This document shows, in pieces, positions 1 through 27,039 of a stretch of DNA of 64,000 nt. Origin of the DNA: Tenrec ecaudatus. Taxonomy: Eukaryota > Chordata > Mammalia > Afrosoricida > Tenrecidae. Position numbers and translations under genes: made by a program. The notes below the pieces were generated by a model. It saw only the letters and a list, made by a program, of their open reading frames with translations. It ran no database searches and was not told the DNA's origin. The number at the start of each line of letters is the position of its first letter. The first letter of the stretch is position 1. Location: the NCBI RefSeq assembly GCF_050624435.1, contig NC_134539.1:122867525-122931524 (forward strand). The letters run 5' to 3'.

Positions 1-689
1 ACCAAGGAAATAATGCCTAAAACCTCAAGACAAATTAATTCATGGTAGTTAGGTTTTCTCTCATTATTTCCAAGTCTGCCTTGTTCATCATGTCCTTCTT
101 AGCTATACTTGTTCTTGCTTTGGTAGTTAAATGGGAAAGGGAAAGGAAAATATTATTTTTATTGTAGTTGGTTTAAAAATATATATATTATTAAAAAAAT
201 AATAATTGATTGCAAGCCTCCAGCGTGCCTGGGTTTGGAGTAACCCTGTGCATTCCTTCAGTGCTTGCAAGAGCAGCTTTGAAGTGGTTTGAGGCCTTGC
301 TGTACAATATCTACAGAGCGAGGTTATAGAAATTTCAGACATTCAGGAAAAGGGCAGGGGAATAATAATAATAATAATTGAGACTATTTCCTTTCTGACA
401 CTTGTGAACACTATCTTCCCAATATACTGTGCCTATCTCTGCTTATTCTACACGTAACTGAGGAAGAATGAAAGCCCCTATTCTCTCAGGCGTTCTGGGA
501 ACTTGTAGTACCTGGCAGGTCTTAGGATGGAAAAATAACCAAATGTAAATAAAACTAAGTAATTCTTGTTTCTATTTTTCTAATATGTACTCACATTCAT
601 TAGAGGCTGCTGTTAATCTTTCAGAATATTAATTTTAAATTTAAGTTCATCTGAAAGCTTTCTGTTTGGCAATTTAGGTTTCTTCTAGT
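1..689. other. Intron/flank of DHX40 without recognised feature
   Basis: AT-rich sequence with a short (AAT)n run near 361-378. It lies inside or beyond DHX40 intron 10. I see no exon, no clear repeat family and no coding potential beyond short chance frames. Confidence 0.4.
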
Positions 690-702
690 GGCTCTTTTCT
701 TT

Positions 703-2351
703 TTTTGAAAATCATTTTATTGGGGGCTCGTACAACTCATCACAATCCATCCATCCATCGTGTCAAGCACATCTGTATATTTGTTGCCATCATTTTCAAA
801 ATATTATCTTTCTACTTGAGCCCTTGGTATCAGCTTCTCATTTTTCCCCTCCCACCTCATGAACCCTTGAAAATTTGTAAGTTATTATTTTTTCATGTCT
901 TACAATAACCGATGTCTCCCTTCATCCACTTTTCTATTGTTCATCCGCCTGGGAGGGGGTTAAATGTAGATCCTTGTGCTCGGTTCTCCCTGCCTCCCCT
1001 CACCTTCCCTCTCCCCTCCTGGTATGGCTCCTCTCAATATTAGTTCTGAGGGGTGTATCTGTCCTGGATTCCCTGTGTTTCCAGCTCTTATCTGTATCAA
1101 TGTACATCTTCTGGTCTACCCGGATTTGTAAGGTAGAATTAGGGTCATGATAGTGGTAGTGGTGGTGAACATTAAGGAGCTAGAGGAAAGGTGTATGTTT
1201 CATCAATGCTGCACTGCATCCTGACTGGCTCGTCTCCTCCCTGCAACCGTTCTGTAAGGGGATGTCCAATGGCCTACAGATGGGCTTTGTTTTGGTCTGT
1301 CTTGTTTTGGGGCATCTTATTATCTCTGTAAATCTATTTAGATAAGAGAGGTGAGATAAACAATCCAGCACTCTCCCTCATTCACAATGATATGATTTTT
1401 TTGTTTTGGGTCTTAGATGCCTGATAGCTGATCCCTTTGACACCTCATGATCACACAAGCAGGTGTGCTTCTTCCATGTGGGCTTTATTGCTTCTCAGCT
1501 AGATGGTCACTTGTTTATCTTCAAGCCTTTAAGGGCACCATCACCTTTCTTCACATATGCATCAGTCTTCAGCCTCTTCAGTGATTGTGTTGGGAAGGTG
1601 AGTATCATGAACGCCAGGTTAATATAACAAAGTGTTCTTGAGTAGAGGCCCAATGATCATCTGCTACCTTAATACTAAACCTATAAATATATGTACATAG
1701 ATTTATTTCCCCATTGTCATATATATATTTACATATGTACATGTCTATATTTAGACCTCTGTAAATGCCTGTTGCCTCCTAGTTCTTTCCTTGTACTTTC
1801 TTCTTGAGCCACTATCAAGTTCATGAGGGTTTCAGTAATTCCTCTCAGTTACATTGTCCTTGATCAAGCTCTACCAGGTCTCTTACACCCTCTTTGCCAT
1901 TGATTTTAGATTACTTGTTGTTCCCTTGTCCCTGGGTTTGTTAACACCCACTTCTTTTCCCCCACCTTTCCCTCTCCCATGTCCCCCAGGAACCATCAGT
2001 CCCATTGTTTTCTCCTCTGGATTGTTTATCTCGCCTCTCTTATCTAAATAGATCTACAGAGATAATAAGATGCCCCAAAACAAGACAGACCAAAGTAAAG
2101 CATCAAAAGAAAACAAAAACAAAAAAAAGCAGAAAAGCCTGTAAATAGTTCAAGGTCTGTTTGTTGACCTTTAGGAGTGTTTTCTGGTCAAGTGTGATGG
2201 GGTGCCATGCCCTGGCCCTGCAGTCTATTTCTGGTACTCCCTCAGGACTTCCTGGTTCTGCTCCCTTGCTGTTTGTTCTGTTGCACGCCCTTTGTGTTTA
2301 GCTCGGTGTGGTGGGATCAGATTGGGCACAATTCCTGCACTGAGTCTCCAG
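703..2351 (-). mobile_element. L1 3' UTR copy, 5'-truncated, with 13-bp TSD
   Basis: On the plus strand the copy opens with a T-run and the motif TTTTATTGGGGGCTC. This is the reverse complement of the L1 3' end that recurs throughout the window. It then runs through the long pyrimidine-rich 3' UTR. The 13-mer ggctcttttcttt occurs at 690-702 and again at 2352-2364, exactly at both ends, and reads as a target-site duplication. The copy has no ORF2 remnant. It sits downstream of DHX40 exon 10, in intron 10. Confidence 0.88.
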
Positions 2352-2534
2352 GGCTCTTTTCTTTCTCTTTGGCAGCATTTATGATTAGAGTTAGAGTTTA
2401 AGTTATTATATAATCGACTCTTTCTAGGATCCGCATTTTCATTTAGGAAAATTTCTAGTTTTATGATCAGTAATTATCAATATTTTAAAAATTGGGTTTC
2501 CTAAAGTAACAACACATATACACAACTCATTACC

Positions 2535-2640
2535 CCCTAAAGAGTTACAATCTCCGAAACTCACAGGGGCAGTCCTCCCCTGTTCTACAGGGTCGCTATG
2601 AGTCAACATCGACTCGATGGCAGTGAGCTTTGAGTTTACT
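2535..2640 (+). repeat. AfroSINE 3' fragment
   Basis: The segment contains the SINE body hallmarks: AAAGAGTTACA, CAGGGGCAGT and GGGTCGCTATGAGTC, followed by GATGGCAGTGAG. The tRNA-like head is missing. Confidence 0.75.
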
Positions 2641-3183
2641 TAGCCAAGAATGCACAGTCACTTTCCCTCAAGGTTCCCTCACATTCCTAGCCAAATTAAA
2701 ATTGCAAGTCCCTATACAAATACTCTACCCTGAATAACAACTGACATAGTTCAAATTGGACTAATTTAACACGTTTTAGTCTTCACAATATACCTAACTT
2801 AAGCTAGTGAATGCAAAAAAAGACTACAGTATTATGATTCTGTCTTTGATAGGACATTTTACAATACTGGCCATAAAAATGCAACCAAAAATAAACACAA
2901 AAAAAAAACAATTGAAAACTGGAATTAGGGTCACTTATATATTCTCATCATGCAAACAGCGGGTCTAAATAACTATCAGCACATGGTAGCCCATTAAGGC
3001 AAGGTTAAAACAGCAGTAAGGGACAAATCTCAACCCTTGATTTTGGTTTATTTGCTCCTAGAAAAGTTAGCTTAGCCTCAACTCTACAGGAAGGTATAAG
3101 TCAAATTGTTTCAAGAGAATGTTGCGGAACACCCTGGCCCCACTGCAGAGAGCATTTCCTGTTGTAAAGAGGTGTCTACGTAC
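2641..3183. other. DHX40 intron 10 proximal sequence
   Basis: AT-rich intronic DNA next to the exon 10 donor. The first intron bases on the minus strand read gtacgt, a good 5' splice site. No other feature was recognised. Confidence 0.5.
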
Positions 3184-18947
<15,764 letters not shown>

Positions 18948-19335
18948 AGACCTGGTCCGGAGCAGAGGCGAGCACGTCCAGCGGGCCGGGGAGATGGGCG
19001 GGGGAAGGCGGAGACGCTCTCTGATGACGTAGGGTGTTTACTTCCGCGTGTGCGACGCGCGGCGAGAGGAGGGGGCGGAGCTCTCCGTCAGGGGACGCGC
19101 GGCCGGAAACGTGGTCGGCTCCCGCGCTCCCCGGAGGCCCGGCCGCTCCACGCGCGAGCGCTTCCCACGCGGGACCGCGGAGCCCTGCTCGGGATGCAGG
19201 GGGCCTCCTTCCGTCCCAGCTCGTGTGCGTAGGACGCGTAGCCACACTCGTAGTCTCGGCCACGGACGTCGTCGCAGCCCATCCTCCTACCTCGCCGCTG
19301 CGAAGCTGCCCGGCTAGCGGTGTAGCGTCCACGCT

Positions 19336-19764
19336 GTAGGTGGCCCCAGGCTGTTGGTCATTTTCTTCTTGGGACCCTGCCCTTTTATTTCGCACCCTAA
19401 ACAGTAAACGCCCCATTGGGCAGGAACTTTGGAAAACCGCTGTACACCCCCAGTGCCCAGCTCTGGGATTCGAACCCCTCCCGCAAAAAAACAAACTTAA
19501 TGCCATGCCGTCGATTTTGTAATCCAGGCAGAGCCCCCAGTTTTCACCAAATTTGGATGAGTGAATGAAAGCGCACTAGTCAATCCAAATAGCTGAAGAG
19601 TGAAACCATTGTACAGTAAGAGCAGGGCTGGCGGTGGGGGAACAAAAGTTAATAGAGAATAGAAAAAATACATATTAAAAGTACGATACTGGTACTTTGG
19701 TAAGGATTTCAGTATTAAGCTGCTGTATCAGTGACACTGTCATTTACTAAGAAAACAATTGTGA
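19336..19764. other. Upstream flank of DHX40, unassigned
   Basis: Ordinary intergenic-looking sequence. No oppositely oriented first exon was recognised, so a bidirectional promoter is not supported. Confidence 0.4.
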
Positions 19765-19972
19765 AACCTAATAATAGTTGTCATTTATTGCGCAATTAGT
19801 AGACAAGTGCTTAATATAAATATTTTCACAAAACATTTTCCCTTGAAAGGTATGATATTACCTTGAATTTCACATATGAGAATCAAGGCTTAGAAATTTG
19901 TCGCAGGTGACAAAAAAGAAGTTGACTGGCAGGATTCAAAGCCACACCCATAACCGGTACACTGTAATGGGA
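19765..19972 (+). repeat. MIR-like ancient SINE
   Basis: A decayed copy of the MIR order: AAGTGCTTAATATAAAT, then a TTTCACATATGAGAATCAAG stretch equivalent to the 'gatgagg-aaactgagg' core. It then has GTCGCAGGTGACA and GGCAGGATTCAAAGCC. Confidence 0.6.
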
Positions 19973-20722
19973 AATAGGATTACCTATATCTTTGTGTGTA
20001 AATACGGTATTTTCTTCCGATGTTTGTATATTAACTACTATAGGTCTGACTCCCTTCTTGCATGGGAACCACCAAATACCGTAAGAGTATCCAATAATAC
20101 AATTTGAAAGTCTAAAATGAAGAAAATTAAAATTGAAAAATTAAAATGTTGTTTGACATTGTTCATTTTAAAACCAAAAACATTAAAAACATGTCAACAT
20201 TTAAAGCATAACACCATCATTCACTTGGTAAGTTTGTCATGCTATGGTACCTTGCATGTTGCTGTGATGCTAGAAGCTATCTACTCATATTTAAAATTCC
20301 AGCAGGATCACATGAGGTGGACAGATTTCAGAAAAACTTTCAAACCAAGACCAGTAAGAAGGATCTCACTATTCTCAAAAAAAAAAAAAAAAAAAAGGCA
20401 AAGGAAACTTCATGAATAGCAGCAGACTATTATCTGAGATCATGCTGGAAGATGAGTTATTTAGAAGGTACTCAAAATACTACTAGAGAAGAGCTGCCCC
20501 CTCAAGAGACTTCTTTAAAGTATTACAAAGCAAAGATTCCACTCCGAGGACTAAGGTGCACCTGCCTCAAGCCATGCATATGAACTGGACAATGGAAAAT
20601 CGATGCTTTAGAATTATGGTGTTGGTGAAGAATATTGAATATGTCATGGAAAGGCAGAGGAATAAACTCATTTCTTGGCAGACAGAAGTACAGCCAGAAT
20701 ACTCCTTAGGAGGAAGGATGAT

Positions 20723-21769
20723 GCAGGGAGGAGATGAGCCAGTCATGGTACAGTGTAGCAACAATGAAACATACAACTTTCCTCTAGTTCTTAAATGCTA
20801 ACACTCCCCCTCCAAAAAAAAATAGAGTTTATTGTGCTAACCTGGCCGATAAACACATGTGAGGTTAATTGAAGGGCAGAGAGAGAAATGGCTCAACGAG
20901 CCTCGCCTTTCTAGTTCTCGGGTCTCTTGCTTTTTGATGGTCCGACCAGGGTGCAGCTGCCTTAGCCAGTTCCTGCTTCAGCTGGCAAGGCTCACTTCCT
21001 GCAAGACATCCCTGAGGAGAAGCCACATGGACCTGCCCCAATGCAGCCCTGGGTGCTACAGCAGCTGTGTGGAGACCCCTACCAATGCTGAGATGCTTAC
21101 ATGTTCACTGATTCGGCTTTCCTCCTGCTGTCAGCATCATTGTGTGTGTTTTCTGAGATGGAGGAGGACTTTGTGCATTGGTGTCAGACATATGGGTTAA
21201 TGTTGGATTTGTGGGCTTGGGTATAACTGGTTGGGATGTTTTCTTGATGTGCACTTGACGTTTATATAAAACTCTTATGCATGAATTTCTGGGGATTTTT
21301 TTTTCTCTAAAGTACCCAGACAACACACTCTGACTATCATAATCCCAATTCTACTTTCCAAATCCGGCTAGACTAGAGGATGTACACAGGTACAGATAGG
21401 AACTGGAAACACAGGGAATCCAGAACCAGTGGTGAGAGTAGCAATACCGAGTGGGTGGAAGGAAGATAGTGTGGGAACCAATCACAAGGATCTACATATA
21501 ACCCCTTCCCTGGGGGCCAGACAACAGAAAATGGGTGAAGGGAGATGCCGGACATTGTAAAACATGACAAAATAATAATTTATAAATTATCAAGGGTTCA
21601 TGAGGAAGGGGGGTGGGGAGGGGAGGGAAAAATGAGCTGATACCAAGGGCTAAAGTAGAAAGCAAATGTTTTGAGAATGATGAGGGCAGCACATGTACAA
21701 ATGTGCTTGGCACAATGGATGGATGGATGGATTGTGATAAGAGTTGTACGAGCCCTCAATAAAGAAAAA
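20723..21769 (+). mobile_element. L1 3' UTR copy inside an RTE, 14-bp TSD
   Basis: The 14-mer ggaggaaggatgat occurs at 20709-20722 and 21770-21783. Between them is sense-oriented L1 3' UTR (20723 to about 20812, then about 21335-21769). It ends with TTGTGATAAGAGTTGTACGA and CAATAAAG. The L1 is itself interrupted by an LTR-like element. Confidence 0.85.
20813..21334 (+). repeat. LTR-like element inside the L1
   Basis: It begins GAGTTTATTGTGCTAACC and GGCCGATAAACACATG, passes GAGAAATGGCTCAACGAGCC and ends with a TTTATATAAAACTCTTATGC region. The same family recurs at 23674, 26000, 27262 and 44290. A TATA-like TATATAAA near the 3' side resembles an LTR of ERVL/MaLR style, but I could not name it. 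Confidence 0.6.
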
Positions 21770-22079
21770 GGAGGAAGGATGATAAAACTTCTTTTACTCC
21801 CTTGGACATGTCATCAGGAGGGACCAGGCTTGGAGAAGGACATCATTCTTGGCAAAGTAGAAAGTCAGTGGGGAAAAAAAAGGAAGACTAAACAAATGGA
21901 TTAGTACAATGGCTGCAACAATGGATTCCTATCCGCCAGCGATTGTGAAGATGTTGCAGGATCGGGCAGTGTTTCATTCTGGTGTACCCAGGGTTACTGT
22001 GAATTGGGACCAACCTGATGGCACCCAACAGCAATAAAATCAACCATGTGCTTGGGCTATCGCAAGGAGAACTGAGACC

Positions 22080-22236
22080 ATGCTAGCTAAGTGCTCTACT
22101 GTGCTAGCACAAGGGTTGGTGGTTTCAGCTCACCAGTTGCCGAGGGGGGGGGGGGGATTGTAGCAGTCTGCTTCTGTCAGATTACAGCCTTTGAAACCCT
22201 ATAAGGCAGTTCTACTCTGCTCAAGGGTTTACTAGA
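22080..22236 (+). repeat. AfroSINE with poly-G
   Basis: The SINE words AAGGGTTGGTGGTTTCAGC, GCAGTCTGCTTCTGTCAGA and GGCAGTTCTACTCTG are present. A run of about 13 G at 22143-22156 replaces the usual spacer. Confidence 0.7.
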
Positions 22237-22615
22237 CTAAAGGATATTTGGACTATTTGAAATGGAAAGATCAGCAATTATTTCCTGTCTAATAAATTTC
22301 CAAATTATAGACACCAATAGTTAAAAAATAGAAAACACATGCATTGAATCTGGAAAGAAAACTCAATGTTCCCTCTAATATTCAACCTATTTTCCATTAT
22401 TTCTGAAACCTGGGGAAAATGACATTAAAAGAAACAAGAAACGTTGGATTGTACACTTGCTAGTGTTTAATAAACAGTCTTTTAAAATCTTACTGAATTC
22501 AGGCAATCTGTTGATGAGCACCCAAAAAAGACAGAAAGGAGACTCAATATTATAGATTTACAAAAATTAAATAAAACATTTAAGCCATCCCCAGGAAAGT
22601 AAGAAAAGTATCAGA
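22237..22615. other. Intergenic, unassigned
   Basis: AT-rich with no repeat or gene recognised. Confidence 0.35.
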
Positions 22616-22621
22616 CACCGT

Positions 22622-22722
22622 TAAAAACATGCCCGGGAGAAAGGTGGGGCTTTCTACTCACAGATGAGTTACTGCATTGGAAACCCACAGGGGTCGTTGG
22701 TCTTTCGATGGCAGTGAGATAT
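22622..22722 (+). repeat. AfroSINE fragment
   Basis: GGGGCTTTCTACTCACAG and GAAACCCACAGGGGTCG, then GATGGCAGTGAG. The head is lost. Confidence 0.6.
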
Positions 22723-22799
22723 GCAGAAACCTAATAGAAACAGGCAGTTATGAAAAGAGTATGTGCCGTGGTTTTGAAGTACCTGGGTTCTGGGTTTGT

Positions 22800-24355
22800 T
22801 TTTCCCCAACTTTTTATTGTAAATTAGGTGGGGGTTTACATATTAGATTGTCATTTTTGCATTCAACAACTTAAACAACGTATCAAACCTCCTAATGCCT
22901 TGTCCTGTCCTCCCCACTTCTTCCCCTCATCTTCTTATAGTATATTATCGGCCCCTTCACCCAGGTTAACATTTATAGTCTCCCTTTCCTCTCTCCCCCT
23001 CCCCATACATAACCATCAAAGACTGTGTCTTGTGGTATGAAAAACCTTCTCTGGGTTTTTTTAAAAAACAACATCCGTCTCATAGGACAATATGTGTGTT
23101 TGACTCATTTCATTCAGCACAATGAGCTGTAAGACCATCCATGTCATGTGGTGTTTCATGGTTTCATCATGATTCTTTAACAATGCATAGTATTTCATTG
23201 TGTCTATGTATCAGTGTTTATTTATCCATATGGATGGGCATTTACATTGTTTCCATCTTCTTGCTGTTATGAGTAGTGCTGCAGTGCATATGTCTGTGCT
23301 GTTATTTCTGTAGCGCATATACCAAGTAGCACTACTGCTGAGTCATAAGGTAATTTTATTCCCAATTTGAGGAAGTGTCATACTACATTCAGTGGTGGTT
23401 GGACTGTTTTAGAGTCCCACCAGCAGTGTATGAGCGCTCCAATCTCTCTGTACCCCATCCAGCATTTACTGTATTCTGCTTTTTGAACTTTGCTATCAAT
23501 TCTGGGGTAAGGTAGTATCTATCTCCTTGTTTTGATTTCCACCTCTCAGTAGTGGGTGATAATGAGCATTTCTTCATATATTTGTTGGCCAACTGAATGT
23601 CTTCTTTGGCGGACTGACTATTCAACTCCTTTGTCCTATAAAAAATTGGGCTATTAATCTTCTCCTTGTTGAAGGTGTGGTAGTTGCATAATCTGGTGTC
23701 AACTTGTGAAGGGGTGGAGTCTAACCTGTCAGTCAGTCGCAGCTTGATGACCTCATTTGGAGGTGCCTCTGAGATAAATGGCTCACTGGAGGCCAGATAC
23801 AGAGAATCTCTGCTTCATCTTTCTGCTGACAAGACACATGGAGCTTACGCTAGAGCCCTGGAGCCAGAGGAGCCATGTGGAGACCCCTGCCAGTGGTAAG
23901 TCGCTTCTACTGCCACTGGAACCACAAGATTTTCCACCCACTGGCCTGTTACCTTCCTGCATTCGGCATCATTGCATGTATTGTATGAGTCTGAAGAGGA
24001 ATTTATAGATTTGTATTGGACATATGGGCTAATATCGGACTTGCATAATTGATCTGGACCGGGCTGGGATGTTTTCTCAGTATACAATTGTGTTTTTATA
24101 TAAAGTTCTTTCTTATATACATATGAGTGTCTCTGGATTTGTATTTCCAGTCAACCCGGACTAACCCAGAAGGGTTGCAGTTTTCTATACATTTCAGAGA
24201 TTAGTGCCTTGTCTCATATGTCATTGCCAATTGTTTTTCCCTCCCTGTCTGTGGTTCTCTTTTTACTCTATTGGTCAAGTCTTTTGTGCACGTAGTTTCT
24301 TATTTTCAGGAGGTCCCGATCCTCTAGTCTATCTAGTACATGCCTTTTTAATGTT
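22800..24355 (-). mobile_element. Older L1 (3' UTR to ORF2), split by LTR-like element
   Basis: On the plus strand, TTTTTATTGTAAATTAGG and a pyrimidine-rich 3' UTR lead into antisense ORF2 text (a CATTTCATTCAGCACAATGA region, CCCACCAGCAGTGTATGAG). It resumes after the insertion at 24176 with GTGCCTTGTCTCATATGTC. The short minus-strand frame 23389-23625 is an ORF2 remnant. Confidence 0.8.
23674..24175 (+). repeat. LTR-like element (same family as 44290)
   Basis: It starts TGTGGTAGTTGCATAATC and GGTGTCAACTTGTGAAGG. It carries GATGACCTCATTTGGAGG, GGACATATGGGCTAATATC and a TTTATATAAAGTTCTTTC TATA-like region, and ends near GACTAACCC. The TG start and the promoter-like box suggest a solo LTR. Confidence 0.65.
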
Positions 24356-24579
24356 ATGAATTTGACCAAAATAAAAGTTGCTTTGGTAAAAGGAAGCGAC
24401 TAGAAAGCAGATTTTAAGTGGGCGAGAAGAGCGTCAGAGAGCACAGAGAAAGTGTACTTAATATCTTTGGAGATGTCTGTTTAAAATCAGCTAAGCCACA
24501 TGAAAGGAGGTGAAAAGAACACCAGATAAAAGATGCCACTGTCACAGCACAGATGTGACGTTTAAAAACGCAGTCCCCC

Positions 24580-25190
24580 CCCCAACTACCATGGTCCGAA
24601 TCCTACCTTGCAGGGCTGGAGAGGGCAGAGGCTGTACACTGGTGCATATGAGGGCTGGAGGCACAGGGAATCCAGGGTGGATGATACCTTCAGGACCAAG
24701 GGTGTGAGGGACGATGCTGGGAGAGGGGAGGGTTGGAAAGGGGGAACTGATTACAAGGATCCACATGTGACCTCTTCCCTGGGAGAGGGACAGCAGAGAA
24801 GGGGGGAAGGGAGACTCCGGATAGGGCAAGATATGACAAAATAACGATGTATAAATTACCAAGGGCACATGAGGGAGGGGGGAAAGGGGAGGGAGGGGAA
24901 AAAAAAAAAAAGAGGACCTGATGCAAGGGGCTTAAGTGGAGAGCAAATGCCTTGAGAATGATTGGGGCAGGGAATGTGCAGATGTGCTTTATACAATTGA
25001 TGTATGTATATGTATGGATTGTGATAAGAGTTGTATGAGTCCCTAATAAAATGTAAAAAAAGAAAAGAGGAGAAAAAAAAGAAAATGATTAGGGCAAAGA
25101 ATGTACAGATGTGCTTCATACAATTGATGTATGTGTATGTATGGATTGTGATAAGAGTTGTATGAGCCCCTAATAAAGTGTTTAAAAATA
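24580..25190 (+). mobile_element. L1 3' UTR with tandemly duplicated tail
   Basis: Sense L1 3' UTR runs from about 24580 and ends with GTGATAAGAGTTGTATGAG and TAATAAAATG near 25050. After an A-rich spacer the last ~97 bases of the tail (GAATGTACAGATGTGCTTC through GAGCCCCTAATAAAG) are repeated at 25087-25185. Confidence 0.82.
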
Positions 25191-25955
25191 AAAATTAAAT
25201 ACATTGCTTTGCAAAAAAAATGCAGTCAATGAAATGATTGGAGACCAATTAAAAGTGTGTGTAGTAGTTAAACAAAGAGGTACTAATGATAGGAAAATAG
25301 CAAGTTTACCTTTTAAAGAAATGATGCAGGACCGGAAAGGAGAAAGCAAACCTTTACTCCAAAGCTAGTACTATAATAAAACTTTGGTGGAAGGTATCTC
25401 AAATTATGGTCTAGTATGGGTGGCTGTATCCCTCACCCATTTTTCTGTTTCACTGGTAAGCCAAGGGTCCCGCCTTTCACTTTGCTTACTAATGCAGAAC
25501 CAGATCCAAGGGTATGTTGACCTCACTGCCAAATCCACGCCTCCTGTGAATGCTTGGAAACCGTGTTCCATGCTCGGCCAGAATGTAAGACTGGACCTAG
25601 GGGAAGAGCCTATCGAAGCCAGAATGAAATAAGAAAGGCACTACTGGGGATGAAAGGGTCTAATGAAGGAATTTCAAGGAGATGACCTGCCATCAAGCTT
25701 GAACCTCCTCCCTCCTGACAAGAATTAAGGAAGAAAAAGAAAAAGAATAAAGCAAGACCCAAAACCTATACCCACTTTATCATTAACAGTCAGGGATATA
25801 TATAGGCTTCAAAAGAGAGGGAAGGGTGCTTGTACCTGCTGGAGGGAATGAAAACACGAACAAGAACCTTACTTCATAGATCTAATGAGTCTTGACAGAA
25901 ATACGTAATTAGGAACTTTCCTATAAGCTCCGTAAGGCTAGTAGTCTATTAACAA
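25191..25955. other. Intergenic, unassigned
   Basis: No repeat family recognised. The 82-codon open frame at 25384-25632 has no family signature and is treated as chance. Confidence 0.35.
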
Positions 25956-26695
25956 GCTGTGTTAGTCTGGGTAGACTAGGCAAAATCATAGACACTCTTG
26001 TGTATAAGAGAGAGTTTTGGAGGGAGGGGAAAAATGAGCTGATAGCAAGGGCTCAAGTAGAAAGCAAATGTTTTGAGAATGATGACGGCAACAAACGTAC
26101 AAATGTGCTTAACACACGATGGATGGATGGATTGTGATAAGAGTTGTACGAGGCCCCAATAAAATGATTTTTTAAGAGATATTTTTATATAAAAGGAAAT
26201 TATACAAGAAAGCATCCCAACCCAGTCCAGTCCAAGCTCATAAGTTCAATATTAGCCCATATATCTGATACAAATCTATAAAGTCATCTTCAGACTCATG
26301 AAACACATTCAATGATACCGAATACAAGACGATCACAGGCCAGTGGGTCAGAAGTCCTCTGGATCCAATCATGTAAGCATCTCAGCACTGGCAGTGGTCT
26401 CTACGTGGCTTCTCCAGATCCAGGGTCTGGCTACATCAGGGTAGGTCTATGTGGCTTCTCGACGATGTCTTGCAGGGAGTCTTCCTTGTCAGTAGAGAGT
26501 CTCCAAGGAAATGAGCAGAGTGAGAAAGTGTCTCTGGCCTCCAAGGAAGAAATATGAGTTTTCCCAGAATCCTCAGCGGTAGGGCATACCCACAGAGGCC
26601 TCATTGGCTGTGACTTGATTGACAGACTAGACTCCACCCTTTCACTCTCAATCCTCTCAAGTCCCAAATTGACACCAGATTATGTAACTATCTCA
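25956..26695 (-). repeat. LTR-like element split by an L1 tail
   Basis: It reads in reverse of the 23674 family. The plus strand opens with TGTTAGTCTGGGTAGAC. After the L1 tail it continues with AGCATCCCAACCCAGTCC, AGCCCATATATCTGATAC, ATCACAGGCCAGTGGGTC and a closing CAAATTGACACCAGATTAT. Confidence 0.65.
26018..26178 (+). mobile_element. L1 3' tail
   Basis: Sense tail GGAGGGAGGGGAAAAATGAG, AAGCAAATGTTTTGAGAATG and GTGATAAGAGTTGTACGAGG, then CAATAAAATGA. It is inserted in the LTR-like element. Confidence 0.85.
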
Positions 26696-27039
26696 TATAC
26701 CTGTATGATGTTAGGCAATTTTGAGGTTTAGAAGAAAATCCTTAGATGACCGGGTCCTAGAAGTTAAGGAGTATCCACCTTTCAGGACCACAGTAAAGAC
26801 ATCATCACCACACGTTTGTTTCTTTTAAAGAGCATGCTTCAGCAAAACCCATCTGTAAGACAATTGCACCATCCCTCAGAAAAGGGCCACATGGAAGGGA
26901 TGATTGATATATGCAGGGTGCAGTATAGCACTGATGAAATACATAACTATCTTCTACTTCTTTAATATTTCCTCCCCTTACAATTATGGTCTTAGTTTTA
27001 CCACTTTAATTTTGTGAGACCTGCGTATGTTCGTTTGTA

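Larger units (their letters stand above)
20226..22045 (+). mobile_element. RTE LINE copy split by an L1
   Basis: The left part (20226-20722) shows RTE 5' and 3' region words (CTACTCATATTTAAAATTCC, GGTGCACCTGCCTCAAGC, a GTTGGTGAAGAATATTGAA stretch). The right part resumes at 21770 with GGACATGTCATCAGGAGGG, GGACATCATTCTTGGC and GTGGCTGCAACAATGG-like text. It ends GATGGCACCCAACAGCAATA. The gap is an L1 with a 14-bp TSD. The RTE lacks its central coding region. Confidence 0.78.

Noticed and set aside
1-3183. DHX40 exon 11
   Set aside because: The expected next segment after DVIR (FPYLDPP-type) was sought on the minus strand and not found, so it should lie beyond position 1.
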